From positions 1 to 64,000 of IMG/VR virus record IMGVR_UViG_3300025645_000053: 64,000 bases of DNA; one strand, written 5' to 3'. The stretch is from a virus. Made by a program: the position numbers and the translations under genes. Below, piece by piece: positions 24,716-32,569 of this stretch (its first letter is position 1; each line of letters opens with the position of its first letter). A model generated the notes under the pieces. The model was not told where the DNA came from. It was given only the letters and a program-made list of their open reading frames with translations, and made no database searches.

Positions 24716-24870
24716 TGATACTTCACTTTGACTCATTGTCTAATAGCGATTTCACGGAGTATTTACGCAAAGCAAACGCTTTACATCGGCTTGGTCACTT
24801 TCGACATTTAACACCGCGTGAGTTAGCAAAACATATTTATGATACTGAAATGAAAAATAAATGCGAATAA
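24715..24870 (+). CDS. 51-residue ORF coupled to polymerase fragment 2
   Basis: Its ATG overlaps the fragment 2 stop (TAATG). The product, starting MILHFDSLSNSDFTEYLRKA and ending with a basic/acidic helix, has no family I know. It carries an LSNSDF pattern vaguely like the LSDDEL segment at the starts of fragments 2 and 3. It may be a linker or assembly peptide, or cargo of the mobile insertion. Confidence 0.4.
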   Translation: MILHFDSLSNSDFTEYLRKANALHRLGHFRHLTPRELAKHIYDTEMKNKCE

Positions 24871-24894
24871 CTGCAGTATTAAGAATGTGATATG

Positions 24895-24902
24895 TATAAA
24901 TA
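24895..24902 (+). promoter_or_regulatory. Late promoter (TATAAATA) for the Vsr-like endonuclease
   Basis: Exact TATAAATA about 70 bp before the endonuclease ATG. It covers an upstream in-frame ATG, which supports the later start. Confidence 0.7.
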
Positions 24903-24912
24903 ATAATGAACA

Positions 24913-24935
24913 GAGTGGTATTGGTAGTACCACTC
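24913..24935 (+). other. Hairpin in the endonuclease leader
   Basis: GAGTGGTA/TACCACTC, an 8-bp stem with a 7-nt loop (TTGGTAG) at the start of the late transcript. Leader hairpins recur before the homing endonuclease genes of this phage. Confidence 0.6.
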
Positions 24936-24967
24936 CATCCTCAGACATAACCAACAGGAAATTACTC

Positions 24968-25711
24968 ATGTCCATTACTATTTATCAACACCAGTTAGAC
25001 ACTCATTTAGAAACTGTAATATCATCATTAAAAGCAGGCGAGTCATTACTTCAGCTATGCAAGAAATACAGCATAAACTATCATGCCTTTCGTAAAGTGA
25101 TAAAGCGTGATTATCCAACGTTGTTGTCAATGAAAAAGTCAAAACAAATGCGTGAAAGAATGTCTGCTTCAACTCGGAAGTTCTCACCTGACGAAGAGCA
25201 ACATATAATTGAACGCTACATGGCCGGCGAAAGCGCATATCAGATTCTTAAAGACTATGATGTTGTAGTCAATGTTATATACAGCATTCTAAAAAGAAAC
25301 AACATTCCTAAGAATAACCAGTCCAGTTATTGGACTGATGAAATGCGAGAAAAGCAACGGCAGTTGTGCTATGATGGTATTGTTGGCATACATGCTCAAG
25401 GTGATGGTGCATATCGTTTCACTAAACCTGAGAGAGACTTTGCTAAATGGTGTGAAGATAACACCATTGCATACGAAAGACAATTCCAAATAACAAAAGG
25501 CACTCACCGTTATGATTTCATTATAAGCGATACTAATATCTTAGTAGAAATTGATGGTGAATATTGGCATAGCACACCAGAACAAACCGCAAAGGACCGT
25601 TCGTTTGAGGAATATGCAATTGACAACGGTTACGCCGTTATTCGCTTTACTGATAAAGAAATGCGTAAAACAAAAAATAATTGTTTACAAGCACTTAAAA
25701 GTTTGATATAA
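24968..25711 (+). CDS. Vsr-like (EDxHD) homing endonuclease in gene 43
   Basis: A 247-residue protein. Residues 1-110 hold two helix-turn-helix-like units (ESLLQLCKKYSINYHAFRKV and ESAYQILKDYDVVVNVIYSI). The C-terminal part is a very-short-patch-repair-type nuclease: YERQFQITKGTHRYDFII then VEIDGEYWHSTPEQ. This is the I-Bth0305I-type family first linked to fractured genes with split inteins in marine phages. It lies between polymerase fragments 2 and 3 and carries the promoter of fragment 3 in its last codons. Confidence 0.82.
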   Translation: MSITIYQHQLDTHLETVISSLKAGESLLQLCKKYSINYHAFRKVIKRDYPTLLSMKKSKQMRERMSASTRKFSPDEEQHIIERYMAGESAYQILKDYDVVVNVIYSILKRNNIPKNNQSSYWTDEMREKQRQLCYDGIVGIHAQGDGAYRFTKPERDFAKWCEDNTIAYERQFQITKGTHRYDFIISDTNILVEIDGEYWHSTPEQTAKDRSFEEYAIDNGYAVIRFTDKEMRKTKNNCLQALKSLI

Positions 25712-25712
25712 T
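25684..25712 (+). promoter_or_regulatory. Promoter for DNA polymerase fragment 3
   Basis: TTTACA (25684), 17 bp, TATAAT (25707), overlapping the 3' end of the Vsr-like gene. GAGGAA precedes the fragment 3 ATG. Confidence 0.8.
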
Positions 25713-25739
25713 AGAACATTACAATATGAGGAATACACT

Positions 25740-27092
25740 ATGGATTTAAAAACACTAAGCGACGATGAGCTGCGAGCTTTACATTATGAATACAGTAAAA
25801 AGTATTCAACGCTTGACAACCAACAAATGAGTATCAAAATCCTAAACTTATTGGGCCTCTAATCAGGAATGATTAGATGAGAATCGGGTGAACTCAGGGA
25901 AGGCTTTAATATGCTAATCCTGAGCCAAGACCTTTATTATGTAAAGGTAAGGTGCAACGACTATCCGAAAGGAGTAGAGATCAAGTGGTCTCGAAGCGCC
26001 CGACAGCCAGACCGGCTGATGATATAGTCTGATCTTATACGAAAGTATAAGCTGGGTTCGTCCCGGGATATGATTAACGCTCGTATCCGAACATCATGAA
26101 TGAACAGTTTGTATGGTGCGATGGGTTCAGCTTACTTCAGATATTTTGATTTGCGAATGGCTGAAGGCATTACATTGTATGGTCAGTTATCAATTCGTTG
26201 GGCTGAGAAATCGTTTAACAACTTCATTAATAAAATCATGGGTACTACCAAATGTGATTATGTTATTGCTGCTGATACTGATTCTAATTATTTAGATTTT
26301 GGCCCACTTGTCGAAAAACTCGGATTAGCAAAAACTAATGATACTAAAGGTATTGTTGATATTATCGACAAAATGTGCAGCGATCAGTTTGAACCAATGA
26401 TTGCTAAATGTTATGACGATCTTGCTAAATACATGCATGCCTATCAGAACAAAATGGTTATGGAACGTGAAGTAATTGCTGATCTTGGTATATGGACTGC
26501 AAAGAAACGTTATATACTAAATGTACATAACTCTGAAGGTGTATCATTTAAAGAACCTAAACTAAAGATCATGGGTATCGAAGCAATTAAATCTTCAACA
26601 CCAGCAATATGTCGTGATGCTTTAAAGAATATCTTCAAGGTTATAATGACTGGTTCTGAGCTTAAAACCCGTAAGGCTATTACTGACTTTCAAGAGTTCT
26701 TTCATGCTCAGCCGCCTGAAGCAGTATCGTTTCCACGTGGAGTTTCTGATATTGTTAAATGGCGCGATGGTGACGGATATAAGTCAAGATGTCCTATACA
26801 TGTACGCGGCGCTATAATGTATAATGTTGGTATTGAGCAGAAGAAACTTAAAAAGTATACTGCAGTTCGTAATGGCGACAAAGTTAAGTTCTGTTACCTT
26901 AAGTTGCCTAATCCCATCAAGGAAAATGTTATTTCGTTTCCTGATTATTTACCGCCTGAGTTAAATTTGAATGCGTATGTTGATTATGATAAGCAATTCA
27001 GTAAAACCTTTATAGATCCAATTGAACCTGTACTTAAGGCTATCGGTTGGTCAGTTGAAGAGCAGTCGAGTTTGGAGGATTTCTTCGGTTAA
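25740..27092 (+). CDS. 43: DNA polymerase gp43, fragment 3 (motifs B and C), spliced
   Basis: Two exons, 25740-25843 and 26099-27092, give 365 residues. Residues 1-17 (MDLKTLSDDELRALHYE) are a non-polymerase extension; YSTLDNQQMSIKIL then follows. Splicing restores motif B as K-IL-M-NSLYG (Kx3NSxYG), which neither exon has alone. Motif C is AADTDSNY. The C-terminus ends SSLEDFFG, consistent with a clamp-binding tail. The three fragments sum to 925 residues against 898 for T4 gp43. Confidence 0.9.
25844..26098 (+). other. ORF-less group I intron in polymerase motif B
   Basis: A 255-nt intron. The 5' exon ends in U (25843) and the intron ends in G (26098). GGG (25853-25855) pairs with exon CCU in P1 with the U.G wobble at the splice site; UUAUU just before it pairs with the 3' exon AAUGA (P10). 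P2 is CTAATCA/TGATTAG with a GGAA loop (25859-25876). P7 pairs GACTA (25959) in GCAACGACTA with TAGTC in GATATAGTC (26025). P9 is CTTATAC/GTATAAG with a GAAA loop. No reading frame inside. Confidence 0.93.
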
Positions 27093-27129
27093 GGTATATC
27101 CATATATCAAACAGTTCTATAAAAAACTA

Positions 27130-27158
27130 TATACATTAGTCGAACTGTTTGATATAAT
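27130..27158 (+). promoter_or_regulatory. TATACA/TATAAT-class promoter
   Basis: TATACA (27130), 17 bp, TATAAT (27153) with the upstream TTCTATAAAAAACTATATACA block, 39 bp before the next start. Confidence 0.8.
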
Positions 27159-27196
27159 AGTACCATAAATTGATAACAACCTAACGGAAATACATT

Positions 27197-27415
27197 ATGA
27201 CTATACTTGCTAAAGCTCAAAGCCCAAAAATCGAAATAAACCTAGACGGTCCTGACGGCAATGCTTATTGTCTATTAAGCTGCGCTAGATACTTATGTCA
27301 GAAATACGCTCTTGACTATGATGCAATACACGCTGAATTAACTGCTGGCGACTACGAAGATCTTATTCAAACTTTCGATAAACATTTTGGTAATTATGTG
27401 AATTTATATAGATAA
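27197..27415 (+). CDS. Hypothetical 72-residue protein
   Basis: A small acidic protein: KIEINLDGPDGNAYCLLSCA followed by two helices and a YEDLIQTFDKHFG block. The pattern (IxLDGPxGNAxxLL) recurs in small proteins of many large phages; function unknown to me. Its own promoter precedes it and a second one follows. Confidence 0.6.
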   Translation: MTILAKAQSPKIEINLDGPDGNAYCLLSCARYLCQKYALDYDAIHAELTAGDYEDLIQTFDKHFGNYVNLYR

Positions 27416-27420
27416 AGTTG

Positions 27421-27449
27421 TTGACAAGTCAAACCAAAATTGATATAAT
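27421..27449 (+). promoter_or_regulatory. Host-type promoter, cassette copy
   Basis: TTGACA (27421), 17 bp, TATAAT (27444), followed by the repeated AGATCTACAAATTGAG leader. Confidence 0.88.
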
Positions 27450-27485
27450 AGATCTACAAATTGAGTTAAGGAATAAAAATACATT

Positions 27486-27905
27486 ATGGCATTTATCACT
27501 ACTATCGTTACCGAAGATCTTATCGAAAAAACCAAAACATACATCACTGATGTCGTTAACCCACTAGTTGCTTTAGGCAATCATGAAGAAGCAGTTGTAA
27601 CAAAATCATTCTTCGGATTGTTTACTACCACTAAAATGATATCACCATATGCTGAAGACGTAGAGTTTATCATTGAAGATAACGATCTTATTGGCATATT
27701 GTCTTACACTGATCTTGATGAATCTTATACTGTGTATTTTCGAAGCGATGCGCTTGAATTAATCAGAACTATTGCTTCATTTCAAGGCAAAGGTACAATC
27801 GGTTTAAGCGATAAAGAATTCGCGACTTTCAATAGATTCAAGAATACTGACGTTGATTTGTTAGTTCTTGAAGTACAAAACCTTAAGGATTCAATAAATG
27901 CTTAA
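27486..27905 (+). CDS. Hypothetical 139-residue protein
   Basis: No family recognised. Mixed alpha/beta composition, with an acidic beta-rich centre (EDVEFIIEDNDLIGILSYTD) and a helical C-terminus. It overlaps the DNA ligase start by 8 bp, so it is the first gene of the ligase transcript. Confidence 0.55.
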   Translation: MAFITTIVTEDLIEKTKTYITDVVNPLVALGNHEEAVVTKSFFGLFTTTKMISPYAEDVEFIIEDNDLIGILSYTDLDESYTVYFRSDALELIRTIASFQGKGTIGLSDKEFATFNRFKNTDVDLLVLEVQNLKDSINA

Positions 27906-29223
27906 TCTTGATAATGTAGTTAAAACCATAAAGGCTCTTGAGTCGACAACAAAGCGTCTTGAAAAAGAAGCGATATTGACAAAGGTTTTGTCTTCGACTG
28001 AGCCTTGGGCTGAAGTATTCATTGACGGTTTTAAAGCTGCGCTTGATACATATACGACATATGGTGTCAAAAAGCTGCCTTATGGTAAAGACGGTAAAAG
28101 TTGCGAAAGCACTTATTCTCGGTTTTGTGCTGTTGCTCGCAATCTGAAAAATCGTGAATTGACTGGTCATAATGCACTTGACGCGCTTGATGTATTTGCT
28201 AATACTCAATGCTCAGAATATCATTGGGTCGGTTTCTTTAGACGGATTCTTTCACGTGACATGCGCTGCGGAGTCAATGTATCGACATGGAATAACGTTG
28301 CAAAGAAAGCTAATAAAGATGCTATGATTCCAGTATTTAGTTGTCAACTTGCAAAGGACGGCGCTAAAGAAAAAGCTATCACTGGTACTAAACTTGTTGA
28401 AGTAAAACTTGATGGTGTACGTGTTATCACTATTGTTCGCCCGGATAGAACAGAAATGTATAGTCGGAACGGAAAACGTCTTGATAACTTTGTTAAGGTT
28501 CGCGAATGGTTTGAAGCAAAGGTTGCTCCACATATTGCTGAAGCAATGGTATTTGATGGCGAAATTATGTCAAGTTCATTCAATGATTTAATGACTCAAG
28601 TACGTCGTAAGTCTGATGTTCAAACTGATGATGCAGTTCTTCATGTATTCGATTGTTTACCGCTTGAAGACTTCAAAACTGGTTTTTATCCCAGGAGTAA
28701 TATTGTTCGTAAAGAAACACTGACCACTTATGCTGATTTCTTTAACGATAGAATTATTCGTGCTTGCTCTCATAAAGTTGTCGACTTCGATACTGAAGAA
28801 GGACTTGCATCATTCAAACAATTGAATAAAGAAGCGATTGATGGCGGATACGAAGGTCTAATGTTAAAAGATCCTCAATCTCCATATACATGCAAACGTA
28901 ATAAAGATTGGTTGAAGATTAAACCATTCATTGAAGTTACGCTTAAAGTTATTGCAATCGAAGAAGGTACTGGAAAGTACGTTGGTTCAACAGGAGCATT
29001 GGTTTGTGAAGGAGTTGACGATGGCGTAGCGATTACTGTAAACGTTGGTTCAGGATTAACTGATGAAATGCGTAAAGACATATGGGCTGACCAATCAAAA
29101 GTCATTGGTCAACTTGTCGAAATAAAAGCAGACGCTGTGTCTCAAAACAGTAATGGAACAAATAGTTTACGGTTCCCACGGTTTAAAACCTTCCGTGGAT
29201 TTGACATTAACGAGAAACTTTGA
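27898..29223 (+). CDS. 30: ATP-dependent DNA ligase gp30
   Basis: A 441-residue ligase (T4 gp30 has 487). The adenylated lysine is Lys170 in EVKLDGVR (KxDG motif I); motif III is in VFDGEIM, motif IV is GYEGLMLKDP and motif V is DWLKIKP. It seals nicks during replication and repair. The last 25 bp contain a complete host-type promoter for the following small gene. Confidence 0.94.
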   Translation: MLNLDNVVKTIKALESTTKRLEKEAILTKVLSSTEPWAEVFIDGFKAALDTYTTYGVKKLPYGKDGKSCESTYSRFCAVARNLKNRELTGHNALDALDVFANTQCSEYHWVGFFRRILSRDMRCGVNVSTWNNVAKKANKDAMIPVFSCQLAKDGAKEKAITGTKLVEVKLDGVRVITIVRPDRTEMYSRNGKRLDNFVKVREWFEAKVAPHIAEAMVFDGEIMSSSFNDLMTQVRRKSDVQTDDAVLHVFDCLPLEDFKTGFYPRSNIVRKETLTTYADFFNDRIIRACSHKVVDFDTEEGLASFKQLNKEAIDGGYEGLMLKDPQSPYTCKRNKDWLKIKPFIEVTLKVIAIEEGTGKYVGSTGALVCEGVDDGVAITVNVGSGLTDEMRKDIWADQSKVIGQLVEIKADAVSQNSNGTNSLRFPRFKTFRGFDINEKL

Positions 29224-29229
29224 TATAAT
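29201..29229 (+). promoter_or_regulatory. Host-type promoter inside the ligase 3' end
   Basis: TTGACA (29201) within coding sequence, 17 bp, TATAAT (29224) across the stop codon. Confidence 0.85.
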
Positions 29230-29257
29230 AGATCTACAATAAACTGGAGAAGTAAAT

Positions 29258-29395
29258 ATGAGTGAAAGTAACAAGAAAGTAAGAAACTGGCAGGCAGATC
29301 CTCAGGCAGCATATGAGTATGTTTTCAATACTCACTTTTGGGGTGACCGTAATAACGCAGGCGACAATTACAAGCCTAAACCTAAAAAAGCTTAA
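29258..29395 (+). CDS. Hypothetical 45-residue protein
   Basis: Encodes MSESNKKVRNWQADPQAAYE through KPKPKKA. GGAGAAGT precedes the ATG and a consensus promoter lies 29 bp upstream, so expression is credible despite its size. Basic, Pro/Lys tail, no domain seen. Confidence 0.55.
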   Translation: MSESNKKVRNWQADPQAAYEYVFNTHFWGDRNNAGDNYKPKPKKA

Positions 29396-29634
29396 GAGAG
29401 CCTCTCCTGCTACCGACTTTGTCTAAGGTAAAGCCAATCGCTATCTTCGGACGTGATGTTCCCTTAGTTGAGGTAAGCACACTGCGAGAAAATGCCACAG
29501 AGATTGGTCTGAATCTGTGGAGATGGCCGTTTAGGACTGAGATTGTAAGTCATATGTGTACAGTATGCTGATAATGAGGATAAGGGTTATAATGACCGTC
29601 TCCCTCAACTTTTAATTAATTATTGGAGTATTAA
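29396..29634 (+). other. Gene-free interval with strong RNA-folding potential
   Basis: No reading frame of note in 239 bp. Complementary arms: CTAAGG (29423)/CCTTAG (29462); GTTGAGG (29467)/CCTCAAC (29603) closing a large domain; CCACAGA (29495)/TCTGTGG (29514) as a 7-bp hairpin; AGATGG (29521)/CCGTCT (29596). The closing arm is followed by TTTTAATT. This looks like a structured RNA or an elaborate leader or terminator between the 45-residue ORF and the MazG-like gene. It lacks the P7 signature of a group I intron. Confidence 0.45.
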
Positions 29635-30054
29635 ATGAGTAAAGATTGGTGTAAAGACATTGCTGAAATGCACGAGAAATATAAAGTTCGCGGTTGGGTA
29701 GCAAACAATCCTGAGAAACTTAAAGAGTTTTTGGCGTTTCGTATCATGTTTTTAGAAGAAGAACTTAATGAAACATATGCCGCGCTTGAAGCAAAAGATG
29801 CTGAAGAGCTTGTAGACGGTTTGATTGATTTGTGTGTTGTCGCAATTGGTACGCTTGATGCGTTCGCTATCGACCCATACAAAGCTTGGGACAGAGTTCT
29901 TAAAGCCAATATGGCAAAAGAAGTTGGTCAGAAAGCTACGCGACCTAACGCACTTGGTCTTCCTGATTTGATAAAGCCGACAATGGAATCGCACGGTTAT
30001 GATTGGACTGCACCATCGCATGAAGGTAATCACGGTTTGTTCACTAAGATATAG
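29635..30054 (+). CDS. MazG-like nucleotide pyrophosphohydrolase (putative)
   Basis: A 139-residue all-alpha protein. The acidic metal-binding pattern of MazG/dUTPase-type NTP pyrophosphatases is visible: FLEEELNETYAALEAKDAEE followed by LVDGLIDLCVVAIGTLDAF (ExxE then ExxD type). Such enzymes hydrolyse non-canonical or excess NTPs, or alter ppGpp levels during phage infection. GGAG lies before the start. Confidence 0.7.
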   Translation: MSKDWCKDIAEMHEKYKVRGWVANNPEKLKEFLAFRIMFLEEELNETYAALEAKDAEELVDGLIDLCVVAIGTLDAFAIDPYKAWDRVLKANMAKEVGQKATRPNALGLPDLIKPTMESHGYDWTAPSHEGNHGLFTKI

Positions 30055-30083
30055 CCATATTCTTTTAAGTTCTAATAAACTTA

Positions 30084-30112
30084 TTGACATGGAAGTCAAT
30101 ACTTGATATAAT
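30084..30112 (+). promoter_or_regulatory. Host-type promoter
   Basis: TTGACA (30084), 17 bp, TATAAT (30107), then the GTACCATAAATTGATAAC leader type. Confidence 0.88.
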
Positions 30113-30153
30113 AGTACCATAAATTGATAACAACTATTTGGAAATATTATATT

Positions 30154-30435
30154 ATGACTACTCGCTCAAACGCTTATATCACCACTCTTGACCCAACTTC
30201 AACTGACGACATGGCAATACTTGCCAAAATCCGCGCACGTGTTACTGCCGCAAATAAAAGATCTTTAAAACAACAACGTGTTTGCGTTCGCGGCCGTAAG
30301 CCTATAACTAAAAAGACAATTACTAACTTCTGGACTGGCCACACAAGCACTGTTGGTTTTGACCACGGTGGCAATGTTGTTGGTGGCCTTGCCAATGCTT
30401 CTTCACTTGATGTTTACATTTACGCGCGTCGTTAA
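30154..30435 (+). CDS. Hypothetical basic protein
   Basis: A 93-residue basic protein; the ATG of MTTRSNAYITTLDP was preferred over an ATG 30 bp upstream in the leader. The centre (RSLKQQRVCVRGRKPITKKT) is strongly basic and could bind nucleic acid. The C-terminus is Gly/Ala-rich. No family recognised. Confidence 0.55.
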   Translation: MTTRSNAYITTLDPTSTDDMAILAKIRARVTAANKRSLKQQRVCVRGRKPITKKTITNFWTGHTSTVGFDHGGNVVGGLANASSLDVYIYARR

Positions 30436-30449
30436 TTGGAAATTATATT

Positions 30450-30905
30450 ATGAAAAATTTATTGAAAAATACTACATATTTGGGTTCTCTTTCTATAGAT
30501 GGCAAAAGGTTAAAGTTTTCACGTGCATTAAACATGGCACGCTGTAACGTTATTGCTATGGGCGACGTTGTCTATTTCATGTGTATTAAAAACAAAATCC
30601 ATAAAATAGGTATTGCTGGCGGTGAAACCGGCTGGGAAAGTCGGGTTAATATGTACAGTAAAGGTGAAACCGAAGGGGGTGATGCTACTAATCGCCGTAT
30701 ATTTAAAGAATTGCGCGAAATGTGCGAAACTAATATTGACATTTACGCAGTTTCCGCTCCTCGCCAAAAGATTGTATTGACATGTCCCATTAAAGGTGAT
30801 ATAATAGAACATTATGTACAAACTCATCGCGCAGTTGAACTCAGTTTAACTCAGCAGTATATCAAAAGCGGCGGGGAGTTAAGATTCTGCCGCCAACTCA
30901 ACTAA
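30450..30905 (+). CDS. Hypothetical protein with a GIY-YIG-like pattern
   Basis: A 151-residue protein. VVYFMCIKNKIHKIGIAGG, then an Arg (ESRVNMYSKG), a later Glu (AVELSLTQQYI) and terminal Asn follow the order of GIY-YIG or T5orf172-type nucleases, though the first motif is degenerate. If right, it may be a nuclease or mobile-gene relative. A full promoter for the downstream modification operon is embedded in its 3' third. Confidence 0.4.
   Translation: MKNLLKNTTYLGSLSIDGKRLKFSRALNMARCNVIAMGDVVYFMCIKNKIHKIGIAGGETGWESRVNMYSKGETEGGDATNRRIFKELREMCETNIDIYAVSAPRQKIVLTCPIKGDIIEHYVQTHRAVELSLTQQYIKSGGELRFCRQLN
30777..30805 (+). promoter_or_regulatory. Intragenic host-type promoter for the modification operon
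   Basis: TTGACA (30777), 17 bp, TATAAT (30800), inside the preceding coding sequence and 111 bp before the Nmad1-like gene, which has no other promoter. Confidence 0.75.
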
Positions 30906-30915
30906 GGAAACCACT

Positions 30916-31383
30916 ATGACTGAAAGATCATCAGTAAAAGTATTACAAGAATGCATTGAATTGCAGACCGCAAAGTCTCGTGATTATCAAAACGCTAAAT
31001 CGACCGTTCGTCAAGCTGACTATTATCCGCATGGCGTAAATACCATTATGGATATTATTCATGCTAAAACCCTTCGTATACGTTCTGTTATCGAAGCAAT
31101 GGAAAATGATCCTGATTATAAACCTAACTTTGAGTCGATGGAAGATTCACTTAAAGACATGATTAACTATGCTTCGTTTGCAGTTGCTTATTCACGTGGT
31201 GAAGTTGACGGCCAGTCTACCGATCGCGATTTCTTAAACCGTCAACTTAATGCGCCTGTATCTGATTCTGAGCCGTCTACTCTTTTAAAACCATTTACTG
31301 ATGAAGATATAGACGCTATGAATATGTTTCCAACGCATTCTTATGAAATTTTAAAAAATAACTGTGAAGAGCAGATGATATGA
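30916..31383 (+). CDS. DUF1599/Nmad1-like nucleotide-modification-associated protein
   Basis: A 155-residue protein. The helical core (KSRDYQNAKSTVRQADYYPH, then KTLRIRSVIEA, then MEDSLKDMINYASFAVAYSR) fits DUF1599, named nucleotide modification associated domain 1 because it is found with phage base-modification genes. It opens a run of overlapping genes with dCMP hydroxymethylase next (4 bp overlap), supporting a role in making or policing modified nucleotides. Biochemical role unknown. Confidence 0.65.
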   Translation: MTERSSVKVLQECIELQTAKSRDYQNAKSTVRQADYYPHGVNTIMDIIHAKTLRIRSVIEAMENDPDYKPNFESMEDSLKDMINYASFAVAYSRGEVDGQSTDRDFLNRQLNAPVSDSEPSTLLKPFTDEDIDAMNMFPTHSYEILKNNCEEQMI

Positions 31384-32126
31384 ATATAGATGACATACGC
31401 GACCATTTCGTTGATGAACTTGAATGGCACCAAGAAACAATTGATCGTGGTGGTAATAAGACGCTTGAAATGGTTGGTGCAAGTTTTATTGCTGACGATC
31501 CATGTATCTTCGGTACGCCTAATACTGAATACATTGACGCTGAGATCCGTTGGTATTTAACACAATCAACTAATGTTGGTACGCTTGCAAATATTTATGG
31601 CAAAACACCAGTTGCTTGGCAGGCAACCGCAAATCTTTATGGTGAAATAAACTCTAACTATGGCCATCTAATATTTGCTGAAAAGTTCCATAACCAATTC
31701 AAACAATGCTTAAATGAGTTAAAGGGTAATCCGTTTTCGCGTCGTGCTATCATGGTTTATAACCGTCCGTCTATTTGGATTGAATATAACGAAAACTCTA
31801 AAAACGATTTCATATGTACTAATGCGGTATCATATTACATTCGTGATAATATGTTACAAGCTGTAGTTCAAATGAGAAGTAATGATTGTTGGGCAGGTTA
31901 TAGAAATGACTATGCGTGGCAAATGTACGTAATGGAATTGCTTAAAGACAATTATAATGAGTCAACTAATTCAGATATTAAAATAGGCAACCTTCATTGG
32001 CAAGTACAAAATTTGCACGTCTATGAGAGAAACTTTTACTTAGTTGATCATTATAGTAAAACTGGTGAACACCATATATCAAAATCTGATTACATATCAA
32101 CGTATCCTAAAAGTGAGTATATCTAA
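31380..32126 (+). CDS. 42: dCMP hydroxymethylase (thymidylate synthase family)
   Basis: A 248-residue thymidylate-synthase-fold enzyme. The catalytic Cys is Cys146 (DFICTNAV); the folate/dUMP regions NYGHLIF, FSRRAIM and HWQVQNLHVYERNF are present. Where true thymidylate synthases have the dUMP-selecting Asn (GxPFN), this protein has Asp177 (GYRND). T4 dCMP hydroxymethylase has Cys148 and Asp179, the same spacing of 31. The true TS is at 41.5 kb. The product would be 5-hydroxymethyl-dCMP for modified phage DNA. Confidence 0.82.
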   Translation: MNIDDIRDHFVDELEWHQETIDRGGNKTLEMVGASFIADDPCIFGTPNTEYIDAEIRWYLTQSTNVGTLANIYGKTPVAWQATANLYGEINSNYGHLIFAEKFHNQFKQCLNELKGNPFSRRAIMVYNRPSIWIEYNENSKNDFICTNAVSYYIRDNMLQAVVQMRSNDCWAGYRNDYAWQMYVMELLKDNYNESTNSDIKIGNLHWQVQNLHVYERNFYLVDHYSKTGEHHISKSDYISTYPKSEYI

Positions 32127-32569
32127 TGAGCAGTCTTTGGAACGAACGGTTTCTAGCGTTAGCACGTGAAGTAAGCACTTGGTCCAAAGACCCATCAACT
32201 AAAATCGGAGCGGTTGCAGTACGTGACCGCCAGATTCTTTCGGTGGGTTATAACGGGTTCCCACGTGGAGTTGAAGACACTGCCGAACGTTTAAACAACC
32301 GTGAAACAAAATACAAATATGTAGTTCATGCAGAACAGAACCTTATATACAATGCTGTTAATAATGGCGTCAGTTTAAAGAATTCTGCTTTATATGTTTG
32401 GGGACTACCCGTTTGTAGCGAATGTGCAAAGGGAGTTATTCAAGCAGGTTTCTCAAAAGTTTATTGGGCAACCGATTCTAATAAAACTATTGACAAACGA
32501 TGGGAAGTATTATATAATAGTACTGTTGAAATGTTTAATGAAGTTGGAATAGAAGTATATGCCTTATAA
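32126..32569 (+). CDS. cd: dCMP deaminase
   Basis: A 147-residue zinc-dependent deaminase. HAEQN (zinc His and catalytic Glu) and PVCSECAKG (zinc Cys pair) are both present, with PSTKIGAVAV at the N-terminus. It converts dCMP to dUMP, the substrate of thymidylate synthase. In T4 the corresponding enzyme helps set nucleotide ratios. The gene shares one base with the hydroxymethylase gene and carries a promoter for the following genes in its 3' end. Confidence 0.93.
   Translation: MSSLWNERFLALAREVSTWSKDPSTKIGAVAVRDRQILSVGYNGFPRGVEDTAERLNNRETKYKYVVHAEQNLIYNAVNNGVSLKNSALYVWGLPVCSECAKGVIQAGFSKVYWATDSNKTIDKRWEVLYNSTVEMFNEVGIEVYAL
32490..32518 (+). promoter_or_regulatory. Intragenic host-type promoter
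   Basis: TTGACA (32490), 17 bp, TATAAT (32513) inside the dCMP deaminase gene, 41 bp before the HAD gene. It allows the sugar-activation genes to be expressed separately. Confidence 0.75.

Noticed and set aside
22291-27092. Gene 43 breaks as sequencing frameshifts
   Set aside because: Each fragment has its own consensus promoter and ribosome site, and two endonuclease genes plus a group I intron lie at the breaks.
29396-29634. Second group I intron in this interval
   Set aside because: It lacks the GACTA/TAGTC P7 pairing and the GATATAGTC element, and the flanking ORFs do not join into one protein.
31380-32126. A second ordinary thymidylate synthase
   Set aside because: The dUMP-selecting Asn is Asp177, with the Cys-Asp spacing of T4 dCMP hydroxymethylase; a complete TS is present at 41.5 kb.
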